Shown here in pieces: positions 35,687 through 43,283 of a stretch of 64,000 nt of DNA (positions are counted from its first letter, which is position 1; every line of letters starts with the position of its first letter). The stretch spans positions 310,001 through 374,000 of the forward strand of contig JAKLEN010000003.1 in the NCBI GenBank assembly GCA_022711665.1, read 5' to 3'. A program made the translations under genes and the position numbers. The notes under the pieces were generated by a model. The model was not told the DNA's origin and did no database searches. It was given only the letters and a program-made list of their open reading frames with translations. Origin of the DNA: Acidobacteriota bacterium (GTDB taxonomy: Bacteria > Acidobacteriota > Aminicenantia > Aminicenantales > Saccharicenantaceae).

Positions 35687-35845
35687 ATGGATGATCGGGA
35701 CCTCATCATGAGCCGTGACGCGGACGAGGAGCGCAAAGAGGCCTACGAGCCGCCGGAAGCGACCGTCGTCCCCGTCGATCTCCAGCCGAAGCTGGGCGGC
35801 TGCAATTTTTCCACCGTCCAGGTCTGCGGTCTGACCGAGCTCTAG
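35687..35845 (+). CDS. Candidate RiPP precursor peptide (52 aa, two cysteines, GG-like leader end)
   Basis: This short gene has a good ribosome binding site (AAGGGAGAG) and its own promoter. The peptide has an acidic N-terminal leader (MDDRDLIMSRDADEERKEAY), a YEPPEATVVPVDL stretch similar in style to the leader end of other peptide precursors, a KLGG motif and a C-terminal segment CNFSTVQVCGLTEL with Cys39 and Cys47 separated by seven residues. A PqqD-like protein and a radical SAM/SPASM enzyme follow, the normal pair for recognising a leader and modifying a core. A sactipeptide-, ranthipeptide- or C-C-crosslink-type product is plausible, but no known precursor family is recognised. Confidence 0.7.
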   Translation: MDDRDLIMSRDADEERKEAYEPPEATVVPVDLQPKLGGCNFSTVQVCGLTEL

Positions 35846-35852
35846 GCCGGGA

Positions 35853-35882
35853 CCGTTCTCCGGGCCTGGCGGCCGGGAACGG
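35853..35882 (+). terminator. Hairpin between precursor gene and modification genes (candidate attenuator)
   Basis: CCGTTC-T-CCGG pairs with CCGGGAACGG around a nine-base loop with a single bulged T, 8 bases after the precursor stop. There is no T-run. Such hairpins after small precursor genes can stabilise the short transcript and lower read-through so that peptide exceeds enzyme. Confidence 0.5.
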
Positions 35883-35954
35883 CGCCGCGGCCGCGTGGAG
35901 AAGCCCGTCGTCTTCCGTCGCGGCGCCCGCCTGCCCGGGGATGGCGCGAGGCGC

Positions 35955-36221
35955 ATGAAGCGGAGCAGGGATTTTAAGTTGCAGCGCGTCGGAGGCCGGG
36001 ACCTGCTCGTGCCGCTCGGGGCGAAGGTCCTGGAGATGAACGCCCTGGTCGTGCTCAACGCCGCCGGCCGCTGCGTCTGGGAGCTCCTGGCGGAAGAGCG
36101 CTCGCCCGACGAGATCGCCGCCGCGGTCGCCGGCCGGTTCGCCGTCGACCCCGAGCGTGCCCGGGCCGACGTCCGGGCCTTCCTCGACGAGCTCGGCCGC
36201 AAGGGGCTGCTCGAAAAGTGA
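35955..36221 (+). CDS. PqqD-like RiPP recognition element protein
   Basis: The 88-residue protein is a whole PqqD/RRE fold: a beta-strand start (SRDFKLQRVGGRDLLVPLG), the NAAGRCVWELL helix, and C-terminal helices ending LDELGRKGLL. These proteins bind the leader of a peptide precursor and present it to a radical SAM enzyme. The ATG at 35955 is chosen because family members start with the equivalent of KRSRDF; a GTG 20 codons earlier would add an unusual extension, and no binding site precedes it. The stop overlaps the GTG start of the radical SAM gene (GTGA). Confidence 0.85.
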   Translation: MKRSRDFKLQRVGGRDLLVPLGAKVLEMNALVVLNAAGRCVWELLAEERSPDEIAAAVAGRFAVDPERARADVRAFLDELGRKGLLEK

Positions 36222-37291
36222 CCGCCCCGGCCCTGGACTACTCGTCGCTCGTCCGGGCCCTGCTGCGGCGCGCGGCCGAGGACCGCCAGCCGGCCCACGG
36301 CACGTTCGAGCTGACGGCCCGTTGCAACCTGGCCTGCCGCATGTGCTATATCCGCCGGGCCCCGGCAGGCCCGGGCCGGGAGGCTGAGGCGGAGATCCCG
36401 GCCGCGGCCTGGCTCGACCTGGCCCGGCAGGCGGTCGACGGGGGCATGGTCTTCCTGCTCGTCACCGGCGGCGAGATACTGGCCCGCCGCGACTTCTTCG
36501 AGATCTACGAGCCCCTGACGCGTCTGGGCCTGGTCCTGGCCCTCTACACCAACGGCACCCTGGTCACCCGGGACGTCGCCGCCCGCCTGGCCCAGGCGCC
36601 GCCCAGCCGGATCGAGATCACCCTCTACGGCGCCACCGCGCATACGGCCGAAGCGGTCACGGGCGTGCCGGGCAGTCAGGCCGCCTGCCTTAGAGGCATC
36701 GAGGCCCTGCTCGAGCGCGGCCTGCCGCTCGGGCTCAAGACGACGCTGACCCGCCGCAACGCCGGCGAGCTCGAGGCCATGCGCCGGATGGCTCGGGACC
36801 GGGGTCTGCCGTTCTCCGCGAGCTGGCTCCTCTCCCGCCGGCCCGACGGCGCGCCCTCCCCGGGGGCGGACGACTGCCGCCTGCCGGCGGACGAGGGGGT
36901 CGGGCTCGAGGCCGCGGACCGGGCCTCGGCCGACGAATGGATCGAGGCCGCCCTAAAGGACGCCGCGGCCCCCGCCCAGGGGAACTTCTATTGCCGGGCC
37001 GGCCGGGCGGCTTTCGTCATCGACGCGGCGGGACGGATGAACGCCTGCTCGCTCCTGCCCCGGCCGGCGGCCCGGCCGCTCGAGAGCGGCTTCGCCGCGG
37101 CCTGGCGGAGCGTCTGCGCTTTCGTTGACGCCGCGCCGCCGGCTTCGCCGGTCTGCGGGGATTGCGGGGCGCGGGCTTTCTGCGGGCGATGCCCGGCCTG
37201 GTCGCTGCTGGAAACCGGCACGCTGACGGAGCCCGTGCCCTATCTTTGCGGCATCGCCCGGGCCCGGCGGGAACGCTTCGGGACGCGCTAG
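36218..37291 (+). CDS. Radical SAM / SPASM peptide-modifying enzyme
   Basis: The 357-residue enzyme has the radical SAM motif Cys36-x3-Cys40-x2-Cys43 in LTARCNLACRMCY, followed by the GGE-like LVTGGEILARRDFF strand that binds SAM. The C-terminal SPASM region has a first part with a Cys, then GRMNAC (the Gx4C feature), and CGDC-x5-C-x2-C in CGDCGARAFCGRC with a last Cys in YLCG. These bind one or two auxiliary [4Fe-4S] clusters. SPASM enzymes such as PqqE, AlbA and MftC act on peptides, here most simply the 52-residue product upstream. GTG start overlaps the PqqD stop by GTGA. No protease or exporter is next to it. Confidence 0.88.
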   Translation: MTAPALDYSSLVRALLRRAAEDRQPAHGTFELTARCNLACRMCYIRRAPAGPGREAEAEIPAAAWLDLARQAVDGGMVFLLVTGGEILARRDFFEIYEPLTRLGLVLALYTNGTLVTRDVAARLAQAPPSRIEITLYGATAHTAEAVTGVPGSQAACLRGIEALLERGLPLGLKTTLTRRNAGELEAMRRMARDRGLPFSASWLLSRRPDGAPSPGADDCRLPADEGVGLEAADRASADEWIEAALKDAAAPAQGNFYCRAGRAAFVIDAAGRMNACSLLPRPAARPLESGFAAAWRSVCAFVDAAPPASPVCGDCGARAFCGRCPAWSLLETGTLTEPVPYLCGIARARRERFGTR

Positions 37292-39180
37292 GGCTTGAGG
37301 GCGGCGATCCGGCGCTCGATCCTTTCGAGCCGGTCCTCGATGTCTGAGCGGCCGGACTCCCGCAGCCGGGCCACGTAGATCGCCTTGCCGGCCTCGACGC
37401 CCAGGGCCCGCAGGCCCCGCTCGAGCGGCGTCGTGTAGCCCCGTCCGTTCCGGCGGGCGCCGAGGGCCAGCACGCCGCTGATCTCCGCGCCGGGGGTCCT
37501 GGCCGCGGCGAGCGGCACGAGGAACGAGAAGGCCGAGCCCTCCGGAGGCGTCACCAGCCCTCCCCGGCGGAGCGTCGTCCGTTCCTCGTCCCCGAGCGCG
37601 AGCTCGGCGGGCGATCCGGAGCCGGCGGGCGTTTCCCTGGCCAGGACGAGACGACCGCCCCCGCCCTCGACAGCGTAGGCCGCGGCTGAGGCCAGGTTCA
37701 GCTGCCCGGCCACGCTGCCGACCAGCGTGCCCATCAGCTCGCCCGGACCGAGCCAGGCCTGGAGCTCGAGGCCGAGGAGATCGCTCGTCTCGTCGAAGGT
37801 GACGTCCTCGGGCTTCATGCGCCGGTCGACGAAGCGCTGGACGCGGGCCCGCAGGGGATTGAAGGCCAGGATGGGAAAGGCGGCGGTGATAAGCAGGGCC
37901 AGCGCCGGCGAGACCCTGCCGGCCAGCCGGCCGATCAGCCGGTTCACGAGGGGCAGGAGGACGGCGCTCAGTAGTGTCAGAAGCGTGGTCACGGAGCTGT
38001 AGACAAGGGAGCGGTTTATGACGACGTCGATGTCCCAGAGCCGGTGCTTCAGCAGGGCCCGGCCGATGGCCACGGCCAGGAGGGCATAGGGGATCTGGTA
38101 GCCGAGCGTGCTGATCTGCCAGAGGACGAAGACGACCACCCCCGAGACGCCGGCCGGGCGCCGGGCCAGCTCGCCGATGGCCAGGGCCGCGGCCTGGGAC
38201 ACGGCGTAGCCGACGACGACCGAGGCCAGCGCCGCGACGAACCACTTGATCTGCTCGCGCTCCGCGGGCGTGGCCACCCTGCGGTAGCGGCGGAGCTGGG
38301 CGGCGAACATGGCCGCGATCATAGCCAGGTAGACGATCAGGGCGGGGATCGAATTCCAGTTGCCGGGACGCGCCGGCGGCCAGAGCCATTGAACGGCCGT
38401 CCAGAGCCAGACGACGCCGGCCAGGATGCGGCCGCCGCGGGGCACCCAGCGGCCGTTCGGGTAGAGAAATCCCATGAAGGTGAAGGCCGCGGCGAATCCC
38501 GTCGGGACGAGCCCGGCCGCCAGCCGCCCCCAGCCGCCTGGTTCGTAAGCCAGGACCTGGACGCTCGTCGTGGCCGCGGCGCCGAAAAGGGCCAGCGCGA
38601 CCGAGCCGAAATAGATCAGCGGGGTGCCGCGGCGATGCAGGATCAGCACGGCGGCTACGCCGAGATAGACCAGCAGGACGACGATGTCCAGGAGAATCAG
38701 GTAGCCGATGATGACGTTCATCCCGATGCCGATGGAGCCCAATCGCTCGGCGATGCTGCCCGGCTCGGGGGAGCGCAGGACGGAGACGGTGCGGGGCGGG
38801 GAGTCGCCGCTGCGGACGGTCAGGGTCACGGCCGTTCCCGCCCGGCCGTCGAGCCGGCCGAGGATCTGGGCCGCGGCCGGATTGCCCTTGAGGGCCTGGC
38901 CCTCGACGGCGACGAGCACGTCGCCCTGGAGGATCCCGGCCTTGGCCGCGGCGGTGCCGGGCGCGACCCGGGTGAAGACGACCTCTCCGGAGCTGTCCAT
39001 CCGGCCTTCGACGCCGCCGAGGGAGACGGTGCGCTGCCGCTTCAGGTTGGCCGGGATGGCGACGACGATGACGACGACAGTCAGGATGAGTACGGCCGCG
39101 GAGGCGAGCCGGAAAAGCGCCGTCCGGGCCCGCGGACGGGCCGCGGCTGGCGGCGCTTCCGGAAGGCGGCTGCCGGTCAT
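37288..39180 (-). CDS. PDZ-containing multi-TM sensor-like protein with GAF-like C-terminus
   Basis: I recognise the domain order but no named gene. The 630 residues include a transmembrane helix (about 24-46), a periplasmic PDZ domain (about 50-135, APGTAAAKAGILQGDVLVAVEGQAL), a bundle of about eight hydrophobic helices (about 150-420), and a soluble C-terminal domain (about 450-600) resembling GAF in shape (FSFLVPLAAARTPGAEISGVLALG), closing with a short coiled coil (RLERIERRIAALK). This looks like the input half of a membrane sensor kinase, but no histidine kinase, GGDEF or HD domain follows. Its stop codon is 4 bases into the RiPP-enzyme gene's end, as the two converge with overlap. Confidence 0.7.
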   Translation of the reverse strand: MTGSRLPEAPPAAARPRARTALFRLASAAVLILTVVVIVVAIPANLKRQRTVSLGGVEGRMDSSGEVVFTRVAPGTAAAKAGILQGDVLVAVEGQALKGNPAAAQILGRLDGRAGTAVTLTVRSGDSPPRTVSVLRSPEPGSIAERLGSIGIGMNVIIGYLILLDIVVLLVYLGVAAVLILHRRGTPLIYFGSVALALFGAAATTSVQVLAYEPGGWGRLAAGLVPTGFAAAFTFMGFLYPNGRWVPRGGRILAGVVWLWTAVQWLWPPARPGNWNSIPALIVYLAMIAAMFAAQLRRYRRVATPAEREQIKWFVAALASVVVGYAVSQAAALAIGELARRPAGVSGVVVFVLWQISTLGYQIPYALLAVAIGRALLKHRLWDIDVVINRSLVYSSVTTLLTLLSAVLLPLVNRLIGRLAGRVSPALALLITAAFPILAFNPLRARVQRFVDRRMKPEDVTFDETSDLLGLELQAWLGPGELMGTLVGSVAGQLNLASAAAYAVEGGGGRLVLARETPAGSGSPAELALGDEERTTLRRGGLVTPPEGSAFSFLVPLAAARTPGAEISGVLALGARRNGRGYTTPLERGLRALGVEAGKAIYVARLRESGRSDIEDRLERIERRIAALKP

Positions 39181-39244
39181 GGATGGGTCCCCGGCCGGAG
39201 TGTAAGTCAGGCCCGGCGGGTTGTCAATTTTTTGAGAACCGGCT

Positions 39245-40093
39245 TCAGCGGGAGGCCTGGGCGGCGTAGAGCTTCTTCAGCAGGACCGCGTCGGCCTCGA
39301 GGTTGGGGCTCTCGCAGATGACCAGGCCCTCGACGCCGAGGTCGCGCAGGGCCTGGAGCCACTCGTCGTAGCGGAACTCGGTCTCCTCGAGGTTGAGGTG
39401 CTTGATCTCGCCCTTGTCGCCGAACTGGATGCCGGCGATGTGGATGTGGGCGTTGCGCAGCGACCGCGGGCCGAGCTTGCGGGCCACCTTGGTCAGCACC
39501 CGCTCGAACTCGCCGTACGAGTTGACCTTGCCCTCGCGGGCGTAGAGGTGCGAGAAGTCGAGGCACGGCTGCAAGCCGTCGACGTCCCGGCAGAGGGCCA
39601 GGACCTCGTCGAGCGTGCCGAATTGGGCCCGCTTGCCCATGGTTTCGACGCGGAGCGAGACCGGCAGCCGCTCGGTCCGGACGACCGACTGGACGTCGGC
39701 CAGCTCCCGCCGCACGGCGTCGTAGGCCTTCTCGGCCGGGTCCTGGCCGTAGAAGGCGGCGTGGAAGACGACGCTCGGCGCGCCGCAGGCCGCGGCCACG
39801 CGGGCCGTCTTGAGCAGGCGCTCGCGGCTCTGCAGCCGGATGCCGGGGTTCTCGGAGTTGAAGTTGATGTGGTAGGGGGCGTGGACGCTCAGCCGGACGC
39901 CCAGCCGGCCGGCAGTCTCCTTGACCTTGGCGGCCGTGTCGAGGCCCATCTTGACGCCGTTGACGAACTCGATCTCCATGGCATCGAGCCCCAGGGCCCG
40001 GATGCGCTCGATGCCGGCGACGCTCGAGTCGTCGGCCGCGGAGAAAGGAACGCCGGCCGTGCCGAAGTGAAGGCCCCTAGGCGCATCCGCCAT
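39245..40093 (-). CDS. Endonuclease IV-fold TIM-barrel protein (Nfo-like)
   Basis: The 282-residue protein matches the AP endonuclease family 2 fold. Probable zinc ligands are in place: VHAPYHINF, VFHAAF, RVETMG, DFSHLY, HIHIAG, LNLEE and CESPN. In endonuclease IV these hold three zinc ions and cut abasic DNA, but xylose-isomerase-like relatives exist, so true AP endonuclease activity is likely rather than proven. Its coding region begins inside the last 17 bases of thiC, so the two genes share an mRNA. Confidence 0.8.
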   Translation of the reverse strand: MADAPRGLHFGTAGVPFSAADDSSVAGIERIRALGLDAMEIEFVNGVKMGLDTAAKVKETAGRLGVRLSVHAPYHINFNSENPGIRLQSRERLLKTARVAAACGAPSVVFHAAFYGQDPAEKAYDAVRRELADVQSVVRTERLPVSLRVETMGKRAQFGTLDEVLALCRDVDGLQPCLDFSHLYAREGKVNSYGEFERVLTKVARKLGPRSLRNAHIHIAGIQFGDKGEIKHLNLEETEFRYDEWLQALRDLGVEGLVICESPNLEADAVLLKKLYAAQASR

Positions 40094-41384
40094 CGGCGGT
40101 CCCTTTAGCGCCGAGGAATTCGCCGACGATGCGCATGGCGCAGAACTCCCCGCACATCGAGCAGGCCCGGCTCTTCGACCGGCGCCGCTTGCGCACGGCC
40201 GCGAACTTGACCGGGTCGATGGCCAAGCGCCGCTGCGTCTCCCAGTCGAGCCGCTTGCGGGCCCGGGCCAGCTCGCGGTCGCGGAGAAGCGCCCCGGGAA
40301 CGCCCTTGACGATATCGGCCGCGTGGGCGGCGATCTTGGAGGCGATGAGCCCTTCGCGGACGTCGTCGTCCGTGGGCAGGCCGAGATGCTCGGCCGGGGT
40401 GACGTAGCACAGGAAATCGGCGCCCGCGGCCGCGGCCACGGCCCCGCCGATGGCCGAGACGATGTGGTCGTAGCCCGGGGCGATGTCGGTGACGAGGGGC
40501 CCGAGGACGTAGAACGGCGCCCCGTGGCAGACCCGCTTCTCCAGGCGCATGTTCATCTCGACCTGGTCGAGCGGGACATGGCCCGGCCCTTCGACCATGA
40601 CCTGGACGCCGGCCGCCCGGGCCAGGTCGACGAGCTCGCCGAGCGTCAGCAGCTCCTCGATCTGGGGCCGGTCGGTCGCGTCGAGGACCGAGCCGGGCCT
40701 CAGCCCGTCGCCCAGGCTGAGCGTGACGTCGTGGCGCCGGGCGATCGCCAGGAGGCGGTCGAAGCGGGCGTAGAAGGGGTTCTCCTTGCCGTTGTGGAGC
40801 ATCCAGGCCAGCAGGAAAGCGCCGCCCCGGGAGACGACGTCGGCGACGCGGCCCTGCTTCTTCAGCCGGTCAATGGCCTTCAGGGTCAGGCCGCTGTGGA
40901 CGGTCATGAAGTCGACGCCCTCGCGGGCCTGGGCCTCGACGGCCTCGAACAGGTCCTCTTCCGTCATGTCGACGATGGATCGGCGCTGATCCAGGGTCTT
41001 GACCGCGGCCTGGTAGATGGGCACCGTCCCCAGCGGGATGGGCGTCCGGGCCAGGATGGCCTTGCGGATCCGGACGAGGTTGCCGCCGGTGCTCAGGTCC
41101 ATCAGGGCGTCGGCCCCGCAGGCCAGGCTGATGCGGACCTTGCGCAGCTCGTCGGCCAGGAGCGGGAAGTCGCGGGAGGTGCCCAGGTTGACGTTGACCT
41201 TGGTCCTCAGGCCGCGGCCGATGCCTGCCGGCCGGGCCGGGGCGTGGGCCGGGTTGAAGGGGATGACGACCAGGCCGGCGGCGACGAGCTCGGCCAGCTT
41301 TTCCGGGGCGACGGACTCGTCCCCGGCGACCTTCTTCAAGGCCGGGCTGAGGATGCCTTTCTTGGCTTTTTCGAATTGTGTCAT
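40077..41384 (-). CDS. thiC: Phosphomethylpyrimidine synthase ThiC
   Basis: ThiC converts aminoimidazole ribotide to HMP phosphate in thiamine synthesis by radical SAM chemistry. The 435-residue length matches the short form of anaerobes and archaea. GLRTKVNVNLGTS, DLSTGG, SRGGAFLLAWML and EGPGHVPLDQVEMN are family hallmarks and the C-terminal cluster motif is CSMCGEFC. The start at 41384 (MTQFEKAKKGIL) is chosen since a strong promoter lies just upstream. That promoter leaves a leader of only about 25-30 bases, too short for a TPP riboswitch, so riboswitch control as in many bacteria is not seen here. Confidence 0.94.
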   Translation of the reverse strand: MTQFEKAKKGILSPALKKVAGDESVAPEKLAELVAAGLVVIPFNPAHAPARPAGIGRGLRTKVNVNLGTSRDFPLLADELRKVRISLACGADALMDLSTGGNLVRIRKAILARTPIPLGTVPIYQAAVKTLDQRRSIVDMTEEDLFEAVEAQAREGVDFMTVHSGLTLKAIDRLKKQGRVADVVSRGGAFLLAWMLHNGKENPFYARFDRLLAIARRHDVTLSLGDGLRPGSVLDATDRPQIEELLTLGELVDLARAAGVQVMVEGPGHVPLDQVEMNMRLEKRVCHGAPFYVLGPLVTDIAPGYDHIVSAIGGAVAAAAGADFLCYVTPAEHLGLPTDDDVREGLIASKIAAHAADIVKGVPGALLRDRELARARKRLDWETQRRLAIDPVKFAAVRKRRRSKSRACSMCGEFCAMRIVGEFLGAKGTADGGCA

Positions 41385-41418
41385 GGTTGTCCGGACGCGG
41401 CCGGCGAGCGGAAACCAA

Positions 41419-41447
41419 AGTATAGAGGAGGCCCCCTGGACTGTCAA
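41419..41447 (-). promoter_or_regulatory. Near-consensus sigma-70 promoter of thiC
   Basis: On the minus strand TTGACA (41442-41447) and TATACT (41419-41424) are exactly 17 bases apart. It lies about 35 bases upstream of the thiC start. Confidence 0.8.
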
Positions 41448-41495
41448 GAAATCGGACCGCCGGACCGCGGGCTAGCCATGGGAGGAGCGGCCTCA

Positions 41496-41526
41496 CCCCC
41501 GGAGGTTACCTCCGGAGGGGGTTTTT
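41496..41526 (+). terminator. Hairpin plus T-run in the thiC-wzx intergenic region
   Basis: CCCCCGGAGG and CCTCC-GGA-GGGGG pair around TTA (with GGA bulged) and TTTTT follows. It has the form of a plus-strand terminator, yet no plus-strand gene lies directly upstream, so it may stop antisense transcripts or be part of a leader. Confidence 0.45.
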
Positions 41527-41635
41527 CACCCCGGGATTCATCCGGGCCGACGATTGTCCGCCAGGGGAGGCGCCCTTATGATGAGGCCGCTATGGAACGG
41601 ATCGCCCGCTCTTCTTCTCCGGCCGAGCCTTCGGC

Positions 41636-41753
41636 TATAATGGGACGATCCCGCTGTTCGCAATAGCCGATAAGACGCCCGAAGACCCTGCCGCGAGGTG
41701 CGGCGTTTTATCCAACGGCGGTAGCCTGCCGCGAAAAGTCTATCGTTACGCCT
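41636..41753 (+). promoter_or_regulatory. Candidate promoter and structured leader of the polysaccharide locus
   Basis: TATAAT at 41636-41641 is a perfect -10 box without a clear -35. The following 110 bases can form two stems: GATAAGACGCC with GGCGTTTTATC (about 41669-41712, one G-T pair) and GCGGT with GCCGC around AGCCT (about 41719-41733). No ribosome binding site is seen before the flippase ATG at 41754. I do not recognise a known riboswitch; the conserved core of c-di-GMP-I is absent. Confidence 0.4.
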
Positions 41754-43283
41754 ATGGACGTCTCCCATAAGCTCATCGTCCGGAACACGGCCCTGAACCT
41801 CTTCGGGCTGGCCGTTCCCCTGGCCGTCGGCTTCGTCACCATCCCCATGGTCGTCCGGGCCCTGGGGACGGAGCGGTTCGGCATCCTGGCCCTGGTCTGG
41901 GTCGTCTTCGGCTACTTCGGCCTGTTCGACCTCGGCCTGGGCCGGACGACGACCCGCTACGTCGCCGACAGCCTGGGACGCGGCGAAAGCGCCAGGATCC
42001 CGGCCTATTTCTGGACGACCGTCCTGCTCCAGACGGCGATCGGCCTGGCCGCCGCCGTCCTGCTGCAGGTCTCCGCCCCGCTCATCGTCCGGCGCTTCCT
42101 CAATATCCCGGCCGGCTTCGAGGCCGAGACCCTCCTGACCCTGCGCCTGGTCGGCTGGTCGCTGCCGGTCATGTTCGTCAGCGCCTCCTGCCGCGGCGCC
42201 CTCGAGGCCGCCCAGCGTTTCGACCTGGTCAACGCCGTCAAGGTCCCCCTGAACGTCATGTTCTATCTACTGCCGCTTCTCGGCGTGGCCCTGGGCTATT
42301 CGCTGCCGGGGATCGTCATCCTGCTGATCCTGTCCCGGATCGCGGCCCTGGCCGTCTGGGCGGCGATGGACCTGCGCGTCCTGCCCGTCCTCCGGACCCG
42401 GCCGGCCCTGCGCCGCGACCTCGTCCGGCCGCTCTTCTCGTTCAGCGGCTGGCTGGGGCTCTCCGGCATCCTCTACGCCGTGACCACCTCGATCGACCGG
42501 CTGGTCATCGGCTCCCTGCTGACCGTCGAAGCCGTGGCCTACTACAGCGCCCCCTACGAGGCCATCAACCGCGTCGGCGTCGTCCCCGGCAGCCTGTCGA
42601 TGGTCCTGTTCCCGGCCTTCAGCGCCCTCGACGCCGGACGCCGCTCGGAGCAGGTCGAGTCGCTCTTCGCCCGGTCCGTCAAGTTCCTGCTCGTCTCGAC
42701 CGGACCCATCTTCGTGCTGCTGATGTTCTTCGCCCGCGACGGCCTGCGGCTCTGGCTGGGGCCCGACTTCGCCGCCCAGAGCGCCTTCGTCGTCCAGGCC
42801 CTGGCGGCCGGCTTCCTGGTCAACACCGTCGTCGCCGTGCCCAACAATTACCTTATCGGCATCGGCCGGGTGGATGTCGCGCCGAAGTACCAGGCCGTCG
42901 AGCTGGTCGTCTTCACCGCCCTCATCTGGGCCGGGGCCAAGCTCGGCGGCATCGGCGGCGTGGCCGCCGCCTCGGCCCTGCGCCTGGCCGCCTTCTCGAT
43001 CTTTTTGATGGCCGTGTCGTTCTCTTCCGGCCGCATCCGCTTCGATCATGTCTGGAAGAACGGCCTGGGCCGGGCCCTGGCCGCCCTGGCCCTTTTCGCC
43101 GCCGGCCTGGCCGTGAGCCGGGCCCTGGGCCTCGGCCTGTGGGGCGCCGGGGCCGCGTCGGCCGGCTACGCCGCGGCCGCCTATTTCCTTCTCCTCGACG
43201 ACGAGGAGCGCGGCTTCATCGCCCGGGCCCTGCGGCTGCGCCGGGCCCCGGCCGAGCCGGCCGGAACGGAGGAACGCGGATGA
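41754..43283 (+). CDS. Wzx-type polysaccharide flippase (MATE/MVF superfamily)
   Basis: The 509-residue protein is highly hydrophobic, with about 12-14 helices, and begins KLIVRNTALNLFGLAVPL, which is typical of oligosaccharide flippases. It contains the signature PFSTLGERFG-like stretch here as VRALGTERFGILALVWVVFGYFGLFDLGLGR in two helices. It would flip the undecaprenyl-linked repeat unit to the periplasmic side. It is the first gene of the polysaccharide locus. Its stop overlaps the next start by ATGA. The absence of a ribosome binding site just upstream of 41754 leaves the start slightly uncertain. Confidence 0.85.
   Translation: MDVSHKLIVRNTALNLFGLAVPLAVGFVTIPMVVRALGTERFGILALVWVVFGYFGLFDLGLGRTTTRYVADSLGRGESARIPAYFWTTVLLQTAIGLAAAVLLQVSAPLIVRRFLNIPAGFEAETLLTLRLVGWSLPVMFVSASCRGALEAAQRFDLVNAVKVPLNVMFYLLPLLGVALGYSLPGIVILLILSRIAALAVWAAMDLRVLPVLRTRPALRRDLVRPLFSFSGWLGLSGILYAVTTSIDRLVIGSLLTVEAVAYYSAPYEAINRVGVVPGSLSMVLFPAFSALDAGRRSEQVESLFARSVKFLLVSTGPIFVLLMFFARDGLRLWLGPDFAAQSAFVVQALAAGFLVNTVVAVPNNYLIGIGRVDVAPKYQAVELVVFTALIWAGAKLGGIGGVAAASALRLAAFSIFLMAVSFSSGRIRFDHVWKNGLGRALAALALFAAGLAVSRALGLGLWGAGAASAGYAAAAYFLLLDDEERGFIARALRLRRAPAEPAGTEERG

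Noticed and set aside
41385..41418. TPP riboswitch before thiC
   Set aside because: The strong promoter leaves only about 25-30 bases of leader and none of the conserved TPP-riboswitch core is seen on the minus strand.
41640..41753. c-di-GMP-I (GEMM) riboswitch before the flippase gene
   Set aside because: The leader can fold, but the conserved GGGCAAA and GACGCAAAGCC elements of the class are absent.
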